A stretch of 64,000 bases of DNA from Lentilactobacillus kisonensis DSM 19906 = JCM 15041 (lineage in GTDB: Bacteria > Bacillota > Bacilli > Lactobacillales > Lactobacillaceae): positions 18,830 to 82,829 of the forward strand of contig NZ_AZEB01000011.1 in assembly GCF_001434135.1 (NCBI RefSeq). Direction: 5' to 3'. Made by a program: the position numbers and the translations under genes. Below, piece by piece: positions 33,902 through 43,159 of the stretch (positions are counted from its first letter, which is position 1; each line of letters opens with the position of its first letter). Below the pieces are notes generated by a model. That model was not told the DNA's origin and ran no database searches. It saw nothing but the letters and a program-made list of their open reading frames with translations.

Positions 33902-36079
33902 TTACTTCTTATCTCCTGTAGGATCCACCATCGTCAATTGGATTCGGTGACGGTCAGCATCAACTGAATCAATCCAAACAGTCACAATATCTCCAACTGA
34001 AGCAACTTTACTCGGATCCTTGACAAAGTGTTCACTCATTTTAGAAATATGGACAAGTCCATCCTGTTTGACCCCAATGTCAACAAATACCCCAAAGTCA
34101 ACCACATTGCGGACGGTTCCCTGTAATTTCATACCAGACTTAAGATCTGCCATTGTTAAAACATCTTTTCGAAGTAACGGCGCCGGCATCTCATCTCGCA
34201 GATCACGGCCAGGCGTTTCAATGCCCTTAATGATATCTTGAAGGGTTTCCTTCCCAACTGCTAGGGACTGGGTAAGTTGATTAAAATCAATTTGACTGAG
34301 CTTTTGGGCAATCACTGGTTTCCCAAGGTCAGCTTCATCTAAGTCGTATTGTTCCAGCAATTGATGAGCGGCAGAATAACTTTCTGGATGAATATCGGTA
34401 TTATCTAATGGATTAGTCCCACCAACGATCCGCAAGAAACCAACTGATTGTTCAAAGGCTTTAGGTCCTAGTCGCGGCACCTTTTTTAGTTCGGAACGGT
34501 TGGAAAATTTCCCTGACTGGTTACGATATTTAACGATATTGTTAGCCGTTGATTTGGTTAGTCCTGATATATGAACTAACAGATCGGGGCTAGCGGTATT
34601 CAAATTAACCCCCACTTGGTTAACAGCGGTTTCAACAACCTGATCTAGCTGTTCTGTTAGTTGTTTTTGGGGAACGTCATGTTGATACTGACCAACACCA
34701 ATGGCCTGAGGATCTATTTTGACAAGTTCTGCCAGTGGATCTTGAATCCGCCGAGCAATACTAACCGCCGATCGTTGTTCAACGCTAAAGTCGGGAAATT
34801 CCTCCCGGGCAATTTTACTAGCCGAATAAACCGAGGCACCGGCTTCGTTAACAATCACATAATACACGGGCGTCTTAATTTCTTTAATTGCATCGGCAAC
34901 AAACTGTTCCGACTCCCGACTAGCCGTTCCATTTCCAATGGCGATCATTTCAACGTGATTCTGGTTGATAAAATCAATGAATTCGCCCTTAGCAGCTTTT
35001 CGCTTCGCCTCACCAGCAGGTTTGTGAGGATAAATAACGGTTTTAGCCAAATACTTGCCATTTTGATCAACAACCGCTAGTTTACAGCCGGTTCGATAGG
35101 CTGGATCGAAGCCCATCACAATTTTTCCCTTTAGTGGCGCTTGCATTAAGAGGTTATAGAGATTTTTACCAAAGACCTCAATAGCGTGGTTATAGGCAAT
35201 TTCACTGAGTTCTTTGCGAATCTCCCGTTCAATTGCTGGGCCAATAAAACGGGAGTAGGCATCCAATGTCGCCTTTTCTACAATTTCAGCCGCGAGCCCC
35301 GTATGCGTTCCAACCGTGTTGGCCTTTAAATGCCAGTCAATTGGTGCTTCGTTCACATCAATCTTAACGGAAAGAATGCCTGCTTTTTCACCCCGGTTGA
35401 TGGCCAGAGTTCTAAATGACGGAATTGACTTAACAGACTGGGAAAAATCATAGTATTGCTGATAGGTTCCTTCTTCATCAGCTGCCTTGCCGCTTTTTTT
35501 AACCTTGGTCACAATTGACCCATATTGGTTGGTGTTTTGGCGAACCCATTTCCTAAAATCAGCCTGGTCACCAAACGCCTCAGCAAGGATCTCGTGAATG
35601 CCATCAAAAACAGCCTGCTTATCTGGTAATTCTTTATCTGGATCAACTGCCTGCTGAGCTAGCTCATCTAAATTATCGGCAAACTTCAACGCTGCATCGG
35701 CCAGTGGCTGCAAGCCCCTTTCCTTTGCGATAGTCGCTTTTGTCCGCCGTTTTTGTTTGTATGGCAGATACAAATCTTCCACTTGTTGGAGAACCGTTGC
35801 TGCTTGAAGCTGTGACGTCAATTTTGGTGTTAGCTTACCTTGTTCATCAATTATCTTGATAACTTCAGCTCTTCGCTTATCCAACGTTTCAATTCGATGA
35901 GCAGCTGACTGAATATCCCTAATCTCAACTTCATCAAGGTTATTGGTCCGCTCCTTTCGATACCGAGCGATAAAGGGAACCGTATCCCCTTCATCAAACA
36001 TCTTGAGCGTTTCAGAAATTTGTTTAATTCGTAATTTAGGTAAATCATGCCGAATCTTCTCAGCAAGTGTTTCAGTCAT
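33902..36079 (-). CDS. tex: Transcription accessory protein Tex
   Basis: 725 residues. N-terminal helical region (RYRKERTNNLDEVEIRDI), YqgF/RNase H-like domain (KIVMGFDPAYRTGCKLAVVD), tandem helix-hairpin-helix (LNTASPDLLVHISGL ... FSNRSELKKVPRLG) and a C-terminal S1 domain (GMKLQGTVRNVVDFGVFVDIGVKQDGLVHIS). Binds RNA and influences transcription-translation coupling. Full length with all domains in order. Confidence 0.95.
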   Translation of the reverse strand: MTETLAEKIRHDLPKLRIKQISETLKMFDEGDTVPFIARYRKERTNNLDEVEIRDIQSAAHRIETLDKRRAEVIKIIDEQGKLTPKLTSQLQAATVLQQVEDLYLPYKQKRRTKATIAKERGLQPLADAALKFADNLDELAQQAVDPDKELPDKQAVFDGIHEILAEAFGDQADFRKWVRQNTNQYGSIVTKVKKSGKAADEEGTYQQYYDFSQSVKSIPSFRTLAINRGEKAGILSVKIDVNEAPIDWHLKANTVGTHTGLAAEIVEKATLDAYSRFIGPAIEREIRKELSEIAYNHAIEVFGKNLYNLLMQAPLKGKIVMGFDPAYRTGCKLAVVDQNGKYLAKTVIYPHKPAGEAKRKAAKGEFIDFINQNHVEMIAIGNGTASRESEQFVADAIKEIKTPVYYVIVNEAGASVYSASKIAREEFPDFSVEQRSAVSIARRIQDPLAELVKIDPQAIGVGQYQHDVPQKQLTEQLDQVVETAVNQVGVNLNTASPDLLVHISGLTKSTANNIVKYRNQSGKFSNRSELKKVPRLGPKAFEQSVGFLRIVGGTNPLDNTDIHPESYSAAHQLLEQYDLDEADLGKPVIAQKLSQIDFNQLTQSLAVGKETLQDIIKGIETPGRDLRDEMPAPLLRKDVLTMADLKSGMKLQGTVRNVVDFGVFVDIGVKQDGLVHISKMSEHFVKDPSKVASVGDIVTVWIDSVDADRHRIQLTMVDPTGDKK

Positions 36080-36428
36080 TTATTCCACCTCATCAAATAA
36101 TGTCAAAATTAATTATATCATGTTCAGTGGCTGGGAAAAATTATTGGGAGATATAAAATTCAGGAAACTAACATGTTAATCCCATTATTTAAGGCGACAA
36201 ATCAACCATTCCATAACTGGAACAATCGGTTTATCGCCTTAGGTGCAACTGTTTAATTGTGTTTAGATGAGATAATCTGGAAATTTTTCGCCGGTTGAAT
36301 CCTAATCCCACGAAATTTTTGGTTTCTTAGTATCTTAGTGTGTCGTATCAAGCAGGGGCTTGCGTGTAAATGCCCTTAACAAAAGTCCGATTCCCACTTT
36401 ACATCATGTTCGTTCTCTTTTACATAGA
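36080..36428. other. Intergenic stretch with a hairpin and a decayed repeat
   Basis: No gene seen. An imperfect long hairpin (AAGGCGA / TCGCCTT ends) lies at about 36191-36241. Around 36340-36400 (CAAGCAGGGGCTTGCGTGTAA...) is a possible partial, decayed copy of the structured repeat found complete immediately to the right. Confidence 0.45.
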
Positions 36429-36552
36429 TTAGGATCGCTCCGCAAAGCAGAAGTCTGCACCTAAGCCACTCCGTTCAAAAATCCCAAACCCAGGGATTTC
36501 TGAACGGAGTCACTTAGGCTCCGACTTCTAACCGCTTTGCTCCGCTCACTTA
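36429..36552 (-). repeat. Structured hairpin repeat, single copy after the 145-residue gene
   Basis: Read on the minus strand it starts TAAGTGAGCGGAGC directly after the TAG of the upstream gene and ends at TTAGGA-complement sequence. Helices GCAAAGC/GCTTTGC, AGAAGTC/GACTTCT, GCCTAAG/CTTAGGT and ACTCCGTTCAGAAATCCC / GGGATTTTTGAACGGAGT stack into one long hairpin of the same design as the tandem array near 40 kb. Confidence 0.85.
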
Positions 36553-36990
36553 CTACATTCCCATAATCCGAGTAGTCACACTCGATACCTTGGCAATGCT
36601 AGCTTCTTGATCCTTTTCCGACTTATTGAACTTATCAACATCAATTGTTACCGCCTCTGGATCGACACTGTCCGTCATTGCCTGGCAGGCGTTGGCATAG
36701 TCTTCATAATGTCTTACCAACATCTTATGTTTTCCTAACACCTTTACTGGAACTGGCGCCTGTTGTAATTTATTGACGTTATCTTGATACTTATCGGTTC
36801 CGGACTGAAAATGCGTTTTAATTTTTGTTAACTGTTCAGTCGTTAAATCAGAAACCGTATCATCATTAATTGCCTTTCGTAAAACTTCAAAATCCGCATT
36901 CAAATCTTCACCGTTGGCTGATGTTGAATCAATCACATCAGACACTACTTTGACATATCTTTGCATATCCTGTGGTTTCAAAATAATCAT
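36553..36990 (-). CDS. Hypothetical helical protein downstream of the cation ATPase (145 aa)
   Basis: Start MIILKPQDMQRYVK, with AGGGGA just upstream; a 34-codon extension overlaps the ATPase gene and lacks an RBS. Predominantly helical and charged, with no membrane segment or recognised family. It begins 11 bases after the ATPase stop, so it is probably co-transcribed and under the same Mn riboswitch. Its stop codon abuts a structured hairpin repeat. A role linked to metal export is inferred from linkage only. Confidence 0.6.
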   Translation of the reverse strand: MIILKPQDMQRYVKVVSDVIDSTSANGEDLNADFEVLRKAINDDTVSDLTTEQLTKIKTHFQSGTDKYQDNVNKLQQAPVPVKVLGKHKMLVRHYEDYANACQAMTDSVDPEAVTIDVDKFNKSEKDQEASIAKVSSVTTRIMGM

Positions 36991-37001
36991 TCCCCTATTA
37001 A

Positions 37002-39668
37002 TTATTGTTTGTGGAAAAAGTGTCTCTGAATATATTTTACTACTTCTGTTACGACAACGATCATGAAACCACCAAATACAACCACTAACCACTGAGAAGC
37101 CGTTAAATTAGAAACATGAAACATTTCGTTGAAGCCCGGTACAGCAATTGTTGCAATCAATAGAATCGTTGACCCTAACAATGCCCAATTAAAGAACCGG
37201 TTCTTAAACAGTCCAACTCTAAAGATTGATTGATGAATTGTTTTGGAGTTAAATGCGTGGAATAGCTGGATTAACCCAAGCGTCGCGTATGCCATTGTTA
37301 AAGCATCAGCGTGAATCAACGCATCCGTCGAATGAACTGGATTGATAATCGCAAAGGCATAAACTGCCAGCGTAATAAAGCCTTCAAAGAATCCTTGATA
37401 CATGATATTGCTCATAATACCGCCTGATAAGAAGTTCGATGACCTGCCTCTAGGCTTACGTTTCATGATACCAGGCTCAGCAGGTTCAACTCCTAAAGCA
37501 ATTGCCGGGAACGTATCCGTAACCAGATTGATCCACAGAATTTGGACAGGGGCCAAAATTTCCCAGCCCATCATCGTCATCACAAAGAGGGTTAGTACTT
37601 CACCTAAGTTAGCAGAGAGTAAATACTGAAGTGATTTTTGAATGTTTGAAAATACTTTTCGGCCGGCTCTAACCGCAGTTACGATGGTCGCAAAGTTATC
37701 ATCGGCCAACACCATATCGCTGGCTTCCTTTGAAACTTCGGTACCGGTAATTCCCATCCCGACCCCAATATCAGCGGTCTTTAAGGCAGGAGCGTCATTA
37801 ACTCCATCACCCGTCATAGCAACGACCTTACCTTTTTTCTGCCAAGCCTTCACAATTCGTACCTTGTGTTCCGGAGCAACCCGAGCATAGACGGCAATGT
37901 TGCCAACCTCATTATCAAATTGACTATCTGATAATTCGTCTAGTTGCGCCCCGTTAATCACCTTATTGTCAGCCTGCGACTCACCATGGCCAATAATCCC
38001 CAACCGCTTAGCAATTGCTTGGGCCGTATCCTGGTGATCACCGGTAATCATGACTGACTTGATCCCCGCTGATTTAGCTTCAGCAACCGCCTGAGCAACT
38101 TCAGGTCGTTCAGGATCAATCATCCCAATTAAGCCAACAAACGTCATATCGCGCTCCTGAGCGGCACTGGTTAGATCAGTTGGCACTTGATCAACATCCC
38201 GATAGGCAAAAGCTAATACTCGAAGTGCCTGAGTTGCCAATTGATGGTTTGTGTCACTGATTTCTTTTTTATCATCAGCGGTAATTTCGCGTACTTGATC
38301 ACCATTTTGAATCTTGGTAGCCCGCTGCAATAACTGGTCTGGAGCACCCTTCATGGTCATTAAAATTTTACCGTCCGCCATTTGGTTAAACGTCGACATC
38401 AATTTTCGTTCTGAATCGAAGGGAATTTCTGCAAGACGTTGATGTTGATCAACAAAATTTTGAACTGGTTGGTCTTTATTCAAATAAAATGAAATCAACG
38501 CTGTTTCAGTTGGATCGCCTGCCAATTGATCTTCTTGGAATTTTGTATCATTATTCAATACCATAATTTGAGCAAGCCGATCTTGCAAATCAAGATGAGC
38601 AGCCGCTGAATCCTGTAATTGGTTGTTCAAAAATACTTTTTCAACGGTCATCTTATTTTGCGTTAACGTCCCGGTTTTATCCGAGCAAATAATGTCAGTA
38701 CTCCCTAACGTTTCAACCGCTGGTAATTTTCGGATTAAAGCCCGATGTCTCGCCATCTGCTGGGTTCCTAGCGCTAACGTAACCGTTACGATCGCGGGTA
38801 ACCCTTCTGGAATGGCAGCAACGGCTAACGAAATTGCGGTCAAGAGCATATTAATTAAGGTTTCCTGCCCACGAAGCATCCCCATCCCAAAGACAATAAC
38901 GGCGATCACTAGGATTAAAACTGTCAGCATTTTTCCCAGTGACTTCAAATTATCTTGAAGCGGCGTTGTTGACTCTTCGGTCGTATTAAGCATATGAGCA
39001 ATCTTACCAACTTCAGTATTCATCCCCGTGCCAATCACCACACCAACTCCGCGGCCAGAAGTGACATTACTATTCATAAAGCCAAGATTCTTACGGTCAC
39101 CAAGCGGCAAATCGTCATCTGAGATTGTGTCAACCTGCTTATTAACAGGAACTGACTCACCAGTCAAAGCAGCTTCTTCGATCTTTAAAGAATTCGCCTC
39201 GGTTAATCGTAAATCGGCGGGAACCACATCACCGGCTTCCAACAACACAATGTCACCGGGAACGACGTCCTCACTTTTAATTGACACTGACTCACCATTT
39301 CTTAGAACAGTTGCCATTGGCGCTGACATTTGCTTCAAAGAATCGATGGCATTTTCAGCCTTAGATTCTTGAAAAACGCCGAAGACAGCGTTTAAAATCA
39401 CAACAGCAAGGATGATAATGGCATCCACTTGCTCACCAGCAACCCCGGCAATGACCGCAGCGACAATTAAAATAATAATCATTAAGTCCTTAAATTGGGC
39501 GATAAATTTTTCCAGCAGAGTCGTCCGCCGTTTCGCCTGCAATTTATTTTGGCCAAACTGATCACGTCGCTCGGCAACTGCCTGAGTTGTTAACCCATTT
39601 GGATCCGATTTCATTTGCTGCATGATGTCTGCTACTGATCGTTGATATGCGACTTTTTCCTGTTTCAT
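37002..39668 (-). CDS. P-type cation-exporting ATPase (Mn2+/Ca2+ type, YoaB/MgtA-like)
   Basis: 888 residues from MKQEKVAYQ, with AGGAGGAAGTTA upstream; the 18-codon extension is rejected. P2-type features: actuator TGES, AIPEGLPAIVT in M4, phosphorylation site ICSDKTGTLTQNK, MTGDGVNDAPALK and M6 NLVTDTFPAIALGVEP. The streptococcal MgtA and L. lactis YoaB ATPases are controlled by yybP-ykoY Mn2+ riboswitches, and the same element precedes this gene. Mn2+ (perhaps Ca2+) efflux is therefore the best prediction. The leader is ~1 kb and contains seven hairpin repeats. Confidence 0.9.
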   Translation of the reverse strand: MKQEKVAYQRSVADIMQQMKSDPNGLTTQAVAERRDQFGQNKLQAKRRTTLLEKFIAQFKDLMIIILIVAAVIAGVAGEQVDAIIILAVVILNAVFGVFQESKAENAIDSLKQMSAPMATVLRNGESVSIKSEDVVPGDIVLLEAGDVVPADLRLTEANSLKIEEAALTGESVPVNKQVDTISDDDLPLGDRKNLGFMNSNVTSGRGVGVVIGTGMNTEVGKIAHMLNTTEESTTPLQDNLKSLGKMLTVLILVIAVIVFGMGMLRGQETLINMLLTAISLAVAAIPEGLPAIVTVTLALGTQQMARHRALIRKLPAVETLGSTDIICSDKTGTLTQNKMTVEKVFLNNQLQDSAAAHLDLQDRLAQIMVLNNDTKFQEDQLAGDPTETALISFYLNKDQPVQNFVDQHQRLAEIPFDSERKLMSTFNQMADGKILMTMKGAPDQLLQRATKIQNGDQVREITADDKKEISDTNHQLATQALRVLAFAYRDVDQVPTDLTSAAQERDMTFVGLIGMIDPERPEVAQAVAEAKSAGIKSVMITGDHQDTAQAIAKRLGIIGHGESQADNKVINGAQLDELSDSQFDNEVGNIAVYARVAPEHKVRIVKAWQKKGKVVAMTGDGVNDAPALKTADIGVGMGITGTEVSKEASDMVLADDNFATIVTAVRAGRKVFSNIQKSLQYLLSANLGEVLTLFVMTMMGWEILAPVQILWINLVTDTFPAIALGVEPAEPGIMKRKPRGRSSNFLSGGIMSNIMYQGFFEGFITLAVYAFAIINPVHSTDALIHADALTMAYATLGLIQLFHAFNSKTIHQSIFRVGLFKNRFFNWALLGSTILLIATIAVPGFNEMFHVSNLTASQWLVVVFGGFMIVVVTEVVKYIQRHFFHKQ

Positions 39669-39676
39669 TAACTTCC

Positions 39677-40557
39677 TCCTAAAAATAAGTGAGCGGAGCA
39701 AAGCGGTTAGAAACTGGAACATAAGTCTCCTCTAACAGAAATCCTGGTTTTGGGGGATTTTGTTAGAGGTGCTTATGTGGAAGTTTCTGCTTTGCATAGC
39801 TGTCCTAAAAATAAGTGAGCGAAGCAAAGCGGTTAGAGATCGGAGCGTAAGTCTCCTCTAACGGAAATCCCTGGTTTTGGGATTTTTGTTAGAGGAGCTT
39901 ACGCGCAGATCTCTGCTTTGCGCAGCTGTCCTAAAAATAAGTGAGCAAAGCAAAGCGGTTAGAAACTGGAACATAAGTCTCCTCTAACAGAAATCCTGGT
40001 TTTGGGGGATTTTGTTAGAGGTGCTTATGTGGAAGTTTCTGCTTTGCATAGCTGTCCTAAAAATAAGTGAGCGAAGCAAAGCGGTTAGAGATCGGAGCGT
40101 AAGTCTCCTCTAACGGAAATCCCTGGTTTTGGGATTTTTGTTAGAGGAGCTTACGCGCAGATCTCTGCTTTGCGCAGCTGTCCTAAAAATAAGTGAGCAA
40201 AGCAAAGCGGTTAGAAACTGGAACATAAGTCTCCTCTAACAGAAATCCTGGTTTTGGGGGATTTTGTTAGAGGTGCTTATGTGGAAGTTTCTGCTCTGCA
40301 CAGCTGTCCTAAAAATAAGTGAGCGGAGCAAAGCGCCTAGGACTCGGAGCATAAGTCTCCGCCAGCAGGAATTCCCGGTTCTGGAATTTTTGCTGGTGGT
40401 GCTTATGTGCAGAGTTCTTCTTTGCATAGCTATCCTAAATAAGTGAGCGGAGTCAGGCGCTTAGAAACTGGAATATAAGTCTCCTTAATCAGAAATCCCC
40501 GGTTTTGGGATTTCTGATTAAGGTGCTTATATGGAAGTTTCTGCCTGACGCAGCTGT
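39677..40557 (+). repeat. Tandem array of seven ~126-bp structured hairpin units
   Basis: Boundaries (TCCTAA) recur at 39677, 39803, 39929, 40055, 40181, 40307, 40433 and 40557. Units 1, 3 and 5 are nearly identical (type A), units 2 and 4 identical (type B), units 6 and 7 divergent (C, D), so A-B also repeats as a 252-bp dimer. Each unit folds as GCAAAGC/GCTTTGC, AGAAACT/AGTTTCT, ACATAAG/CTTATGT, CCTCTAACA/TGTTAGAGG and AAATCC/GGATTT in type A. Types B, C and D change both arms of most helices (for example GTCAGGC/GCCTGAC in D), while GGA and TCT linkers stay fixed. The array lies inside the 5' leader of the cation ATPase, on the opposite strand orientation. Confidence 0.95.
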
Positions 40558-40695
40558 CCTAAAAGAAAAGAGACCCATGGCCTTCTTCGCATGAAGAATC
40601 CACAAGTCTCACCATTTAAGAATTATCCCGGAAATACAAGTATTTCACGTTGACGAGATAATCGCAGCATATTGCTGCCGGTTACTCCCTTTATT
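40557..40695 (-). ncRNA. yybP-ykoY (Mn2+-sensing) riboswitch with terminator
   Basis: On the minus strand the RNA carries AAAGGGAGTAAC, CGTCAACG, ATACTTGTATTTCCGGG and AATGGTGAGAC in the order of the yybP-ykoY class. It ends with a terminator stem GAGAC/GTCTC plus TTCTTC/GAAGAA and TTTTCTTTT. GAGAC is shared between aptamer closing and terminator, so ligand binding would prevent termination (ON switch). It precedes the cation ATPase, but with the seven-unit array in between. Confidence 0.82.
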
Positions 40696-40702
40696 TATCA
40701 TT

Positions 40703-40731
40703 ATTATACATAATCGCTAATAAAATGTCAC
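40703..40731 (-). promoter_or_regulatory. Promoter of the riboswitch-ATPase transcript
   Basis: On the minus strand GTGACA (40726-40731), 17-base spacer, TATAAT (40703-40708), immediately after the nadE stop and ~8 bases before the expected transcript start. Confidence 0.85.
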
Positions 40732-40738
40732 TAATTAA

Positions 40739-41566
40739 TTACTTCCAGAAGGTATCATAAACATTAATTGGGGTATGCCGCTTATGTTCAGTCTTACGGT
40801 ACCAACCTTCAATCGTTTCAGCAGCTTTTTCAGAAACTTCCTTTCCTTCAAGATAGGCATCAATATCTTGATAGGTAACTCCCAAGGTGACTTCATCCGG
40901 CAAAGCTGGTCGATTATCTTCAAGATCTGCGGTTGGTGTCTTTTCATACAAGTGCTTTGGTGCGCCTAATAAATTCAATAATTGCTTTCCTTGGCGCTTA
41001 TCCAATCGCCATAGCGGCGTGATGTCAGCCGCCCCGTCGCCAAACTTGGTGTAAAATCCGGTAACTGCTTCTGCGGCATGGTCAGTCCCAACAACCGCCC
41101 CGCCGGTTTCCCCAGCAATGGCATACTGGGCAATCATTCGTTGGCGGGCTTTGACATTACCCTTATTAAAATCACTAACCTTGATCCCGTTTGCTTCAAC
41201 AGATTTAACAGCTGCATCAACGGCCGCTTTGATATCAACCCGAAAAACCTGATCCGCATCCATAAATTTAATGGCTTCTAACGCGTCAGATTCATCCGCC
41301 TGAATACCGTATGGTAAGCGAACAGCAATAAATTGATAATCATTATCACCAGTTTCCTGGCGAAGCTCAGCAATTGCCATCTGGGCCAACTTACCTGCTA
41401 GCGTAGAATCTTGACCACCAGAGATCCCTAAGACAAGTGACTTTAAAAATGGATATTTTTTTAAATAACTTTTTAAGAATTCAACACTTCGGCGAATTTC
41501 CTCGTTTGGGTCAATCTCTGGTTTTACTTTTAAGGCATTAATAATTTCCTGCTGCTTTGCTCTCAT
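40739..41566 (-). CDS. nadE: NH3-dependent NAD+ synthetase
   Basis: 275 residues from MRAKQQEII (GAGGGATG upstream; two codons earlier is another ATG). Adenine nucleotide alpha hydrolase motif [19 protein letters not shown], with [24 protein letters not shown]. Amidates deamido-NAD. It follows pncB by a 12-base gap, so the two last steps of nicotinate salvage flank each other; only the adenylyltransferase nadD is missing here. Confidence 0.96.
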   Translation of the reverse strand: MRAKQQEIINALKVKPEIDPNEEIRRSVEFLKSYLKKYPFLKSLVLGISGGQDSTLAGKLAQMAIAELRQETGDNDYQFIAVRLPYGIQADESDALEAIKFMDADQVFRVDIKAAVDAAVKSVEANGIKVSDFNKGNVKARQRMIAQYAIAGETGGAVVGTDHAAEAVTGFYTKFGDGAADITPLWRLDKRQGKQLLNLLGAPKHLYEKTPTADLEDNRPALPDEVTLGVTYQDIDAYLEGKEVSEKAAETIEGWYRKTEHKRHTPINVYDTFWK

Positions 41567-41578
41567 ATGCATCCCTCA

Positions 41579-43036
41579 TCAGTATTTTATTTGTTGAACA
41601 TAATTTCTAACTTTTTCAATAATATCACGCTTGTTATCCCAACATTTTTGTGACAAGTCAACCGGGTATTTTTGAGGATTTAACTCACGCCGATATTCCG
41701 GCCACAAAGCTGCTAATTCCTTTTTGGCGTACTCACTTATCTGAGCTAAATTAGGACGATCATAAACCAATTCTCCATCCCTGTAAATGGTTTTCAGCAA
41801 CGGTTCCGCATCAAAATTTTCAACCGTCTTGTTAATGTAAGTGTAGTTTGGATGGAACATATAAATCGATTTTTCGTCCCTAGGATCCTCATTGGCTAAC
41901 GTAATATAATCGCCCTCTGACTTTCCATCCTTGGTATCGGTGATTCGCCAAACCTGTTTTTTACCAGGCGTGGAAACTTTCTCCGCGTTACCAGAAATTT
42001 TAATCCGGTCAACCATTTTGCCATGGTCATCTTCCACTGACACCATTTTATAAACAGCACCTAAAGCAGGTTGATCAAATGCCGTGATCACCTTCGTACC
42101 AACTCCCCAAACGTCAATCTTGGCATGCTGCATCTTCAAGCTGGCAATCGTCGTTTCGTCAAGGTCATTGGAAGCATAAATCTTCGTATCGGTGTAACCA
42201 GCATGATCGAGCACTTCTCGAACCCGTTTGGATAAGTAGGCCATGTCGCCGGAATCCAACCGGACGCCAGCAAAATTAATTTTGTCGCCCATTTCGTTCG
42301 CAACCCTTATCGCACTTGGCACACCACTTTTAAGGGTGTCATAGGTGTCAACTAAGAAAACACAATCGTGGTGAGTCTGTGCATAGGCATTAAAGGCATC
42401 ATAGTCGTTGCCAAACGACTCGACTAGCGAATGCGCATGGGTGCCGCTAATTGGAATCCCAAAAGTTTTGCCCGCAAGTACGTTTGAAGTGGCGTTAAAT
42501 CCACCAATAATTGCTGCCCGAGTCCCCCAAATGGCGGCAGAAACTTCTTGGGCGCGCCGACTCCCAAACTCCATCAATGGATCATTGCCAACCACCGTTC
42601 GAATCCGGGATGCTTTTGTTGCAATTAGGGTTTGGTAATTAACCATATTTAAAATAGCTGTTTCAACCAATTGACATTCACAAAGGGTACCTTCAACCTG
42701 TAAAATAGGTTCATTAGCAAACACTACATCTCCCTCATAAGCCGATCGGATTGTCCCCCCAAATTTAAAATGACGCAGGTATTCCAAAAAACTATCAGGA
42801 TAATCGGTAACTGCCTTTAAATAATCAATGTCTGAATCGGTAAACTTAAGATTTTCGATGTATTGAATAATGTGCTCCAGGCCTGCATAGACGGCATAAC
42901 CGTTCCCGAATGGCAGTTTCCGGAAGAACACCTCGAAAACAGCATGACGGTTTTCCATGTGCTTTTCAAAATAGGTCGCCATCATGTTAATTTCATAAAA
43001 GTCGGTGTGAAGTGTCAAATTATTCGTTTCTGACAT
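41579..43036 (-). CDS. pncB: Nicotinate phosphoribosyltransferase
   Basis: 485 residues. DFYEINMMATYFEKHMENRHAVFEVFFRKLPF at the N-terminus, FGSRRAQEVSAAIWGTRAAIIGGFNATSNVLAGK in the centre and SGDMAYLSKRVREVLD near the phosphate-binding site are typical of the Gram-positive PncB family. Converts nicotinate and PRPP to nicotinate mononucleotide. First gene of the pncB-nadE operon. Confidence 0.95.
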   Translation of the reverse strand: MSETNNLTLHTDFYEINMMATYFEKHMENRHAVFEVFFRKLPFGNGYAVYAGLEHIIQYIENLKFTDSDIDYLKAVTDYPDSFLEYLRHFKFGGTIRSAYEGDVVFANEPILQVEGTLCECQLVETAILNMVNYQTLIATKASRIRTVVGNDPLMEFGSRRAQEVSAAIWGTRAAIIGGFNATSNVLAGKTFGIPISGTHAHSLVESFGNDYDAFNAYAQTHHDCVFLVDTYDTLKSGVPSAIRVANEMGDKINFAGVRLDSGDMAYLSKRVREVLDHAGYTDTKIYASNDLDETTIASLKMQHAKIDVWGVGTKVITAFDQPALGAVYKMVSVEDDHGKMVDRIKISGNAEKVSTPGKKQVWRITDTKDGKSEGDYITLANEDPRDEKSIYMFHPNYTYINKTVENFDAEPLLKTIYRDGELVYDRPNLAQISEYAKKELAALWPEYRRELNPQKYPVDLSQKCWDNKRDIIEKVRNYVQQIKY

Positions 43037-43159
43037 ATTGTTTCAATATCCTTCCCTGTGAGTTGTTATATAATTAAGTAATCATGTTAATTCTATCATT
43101 TATCCGGTTATTAACCAGAAAAATGAAAAAATTTTCAATTCAAATTTTAAGGAGCCATT

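Noticed and set aside
40236..40446. Short open frames inside the repeat array on both strands
   Set aside because: They follow the repeat period, have no RBS and arise from the inverted-repeat structure.
39677..40557. Possible CRISPR array
   Set aside because: The whole 126-bp unit repeats without unique spacers, the units contain long inverted repeats, and there are no cas genes.
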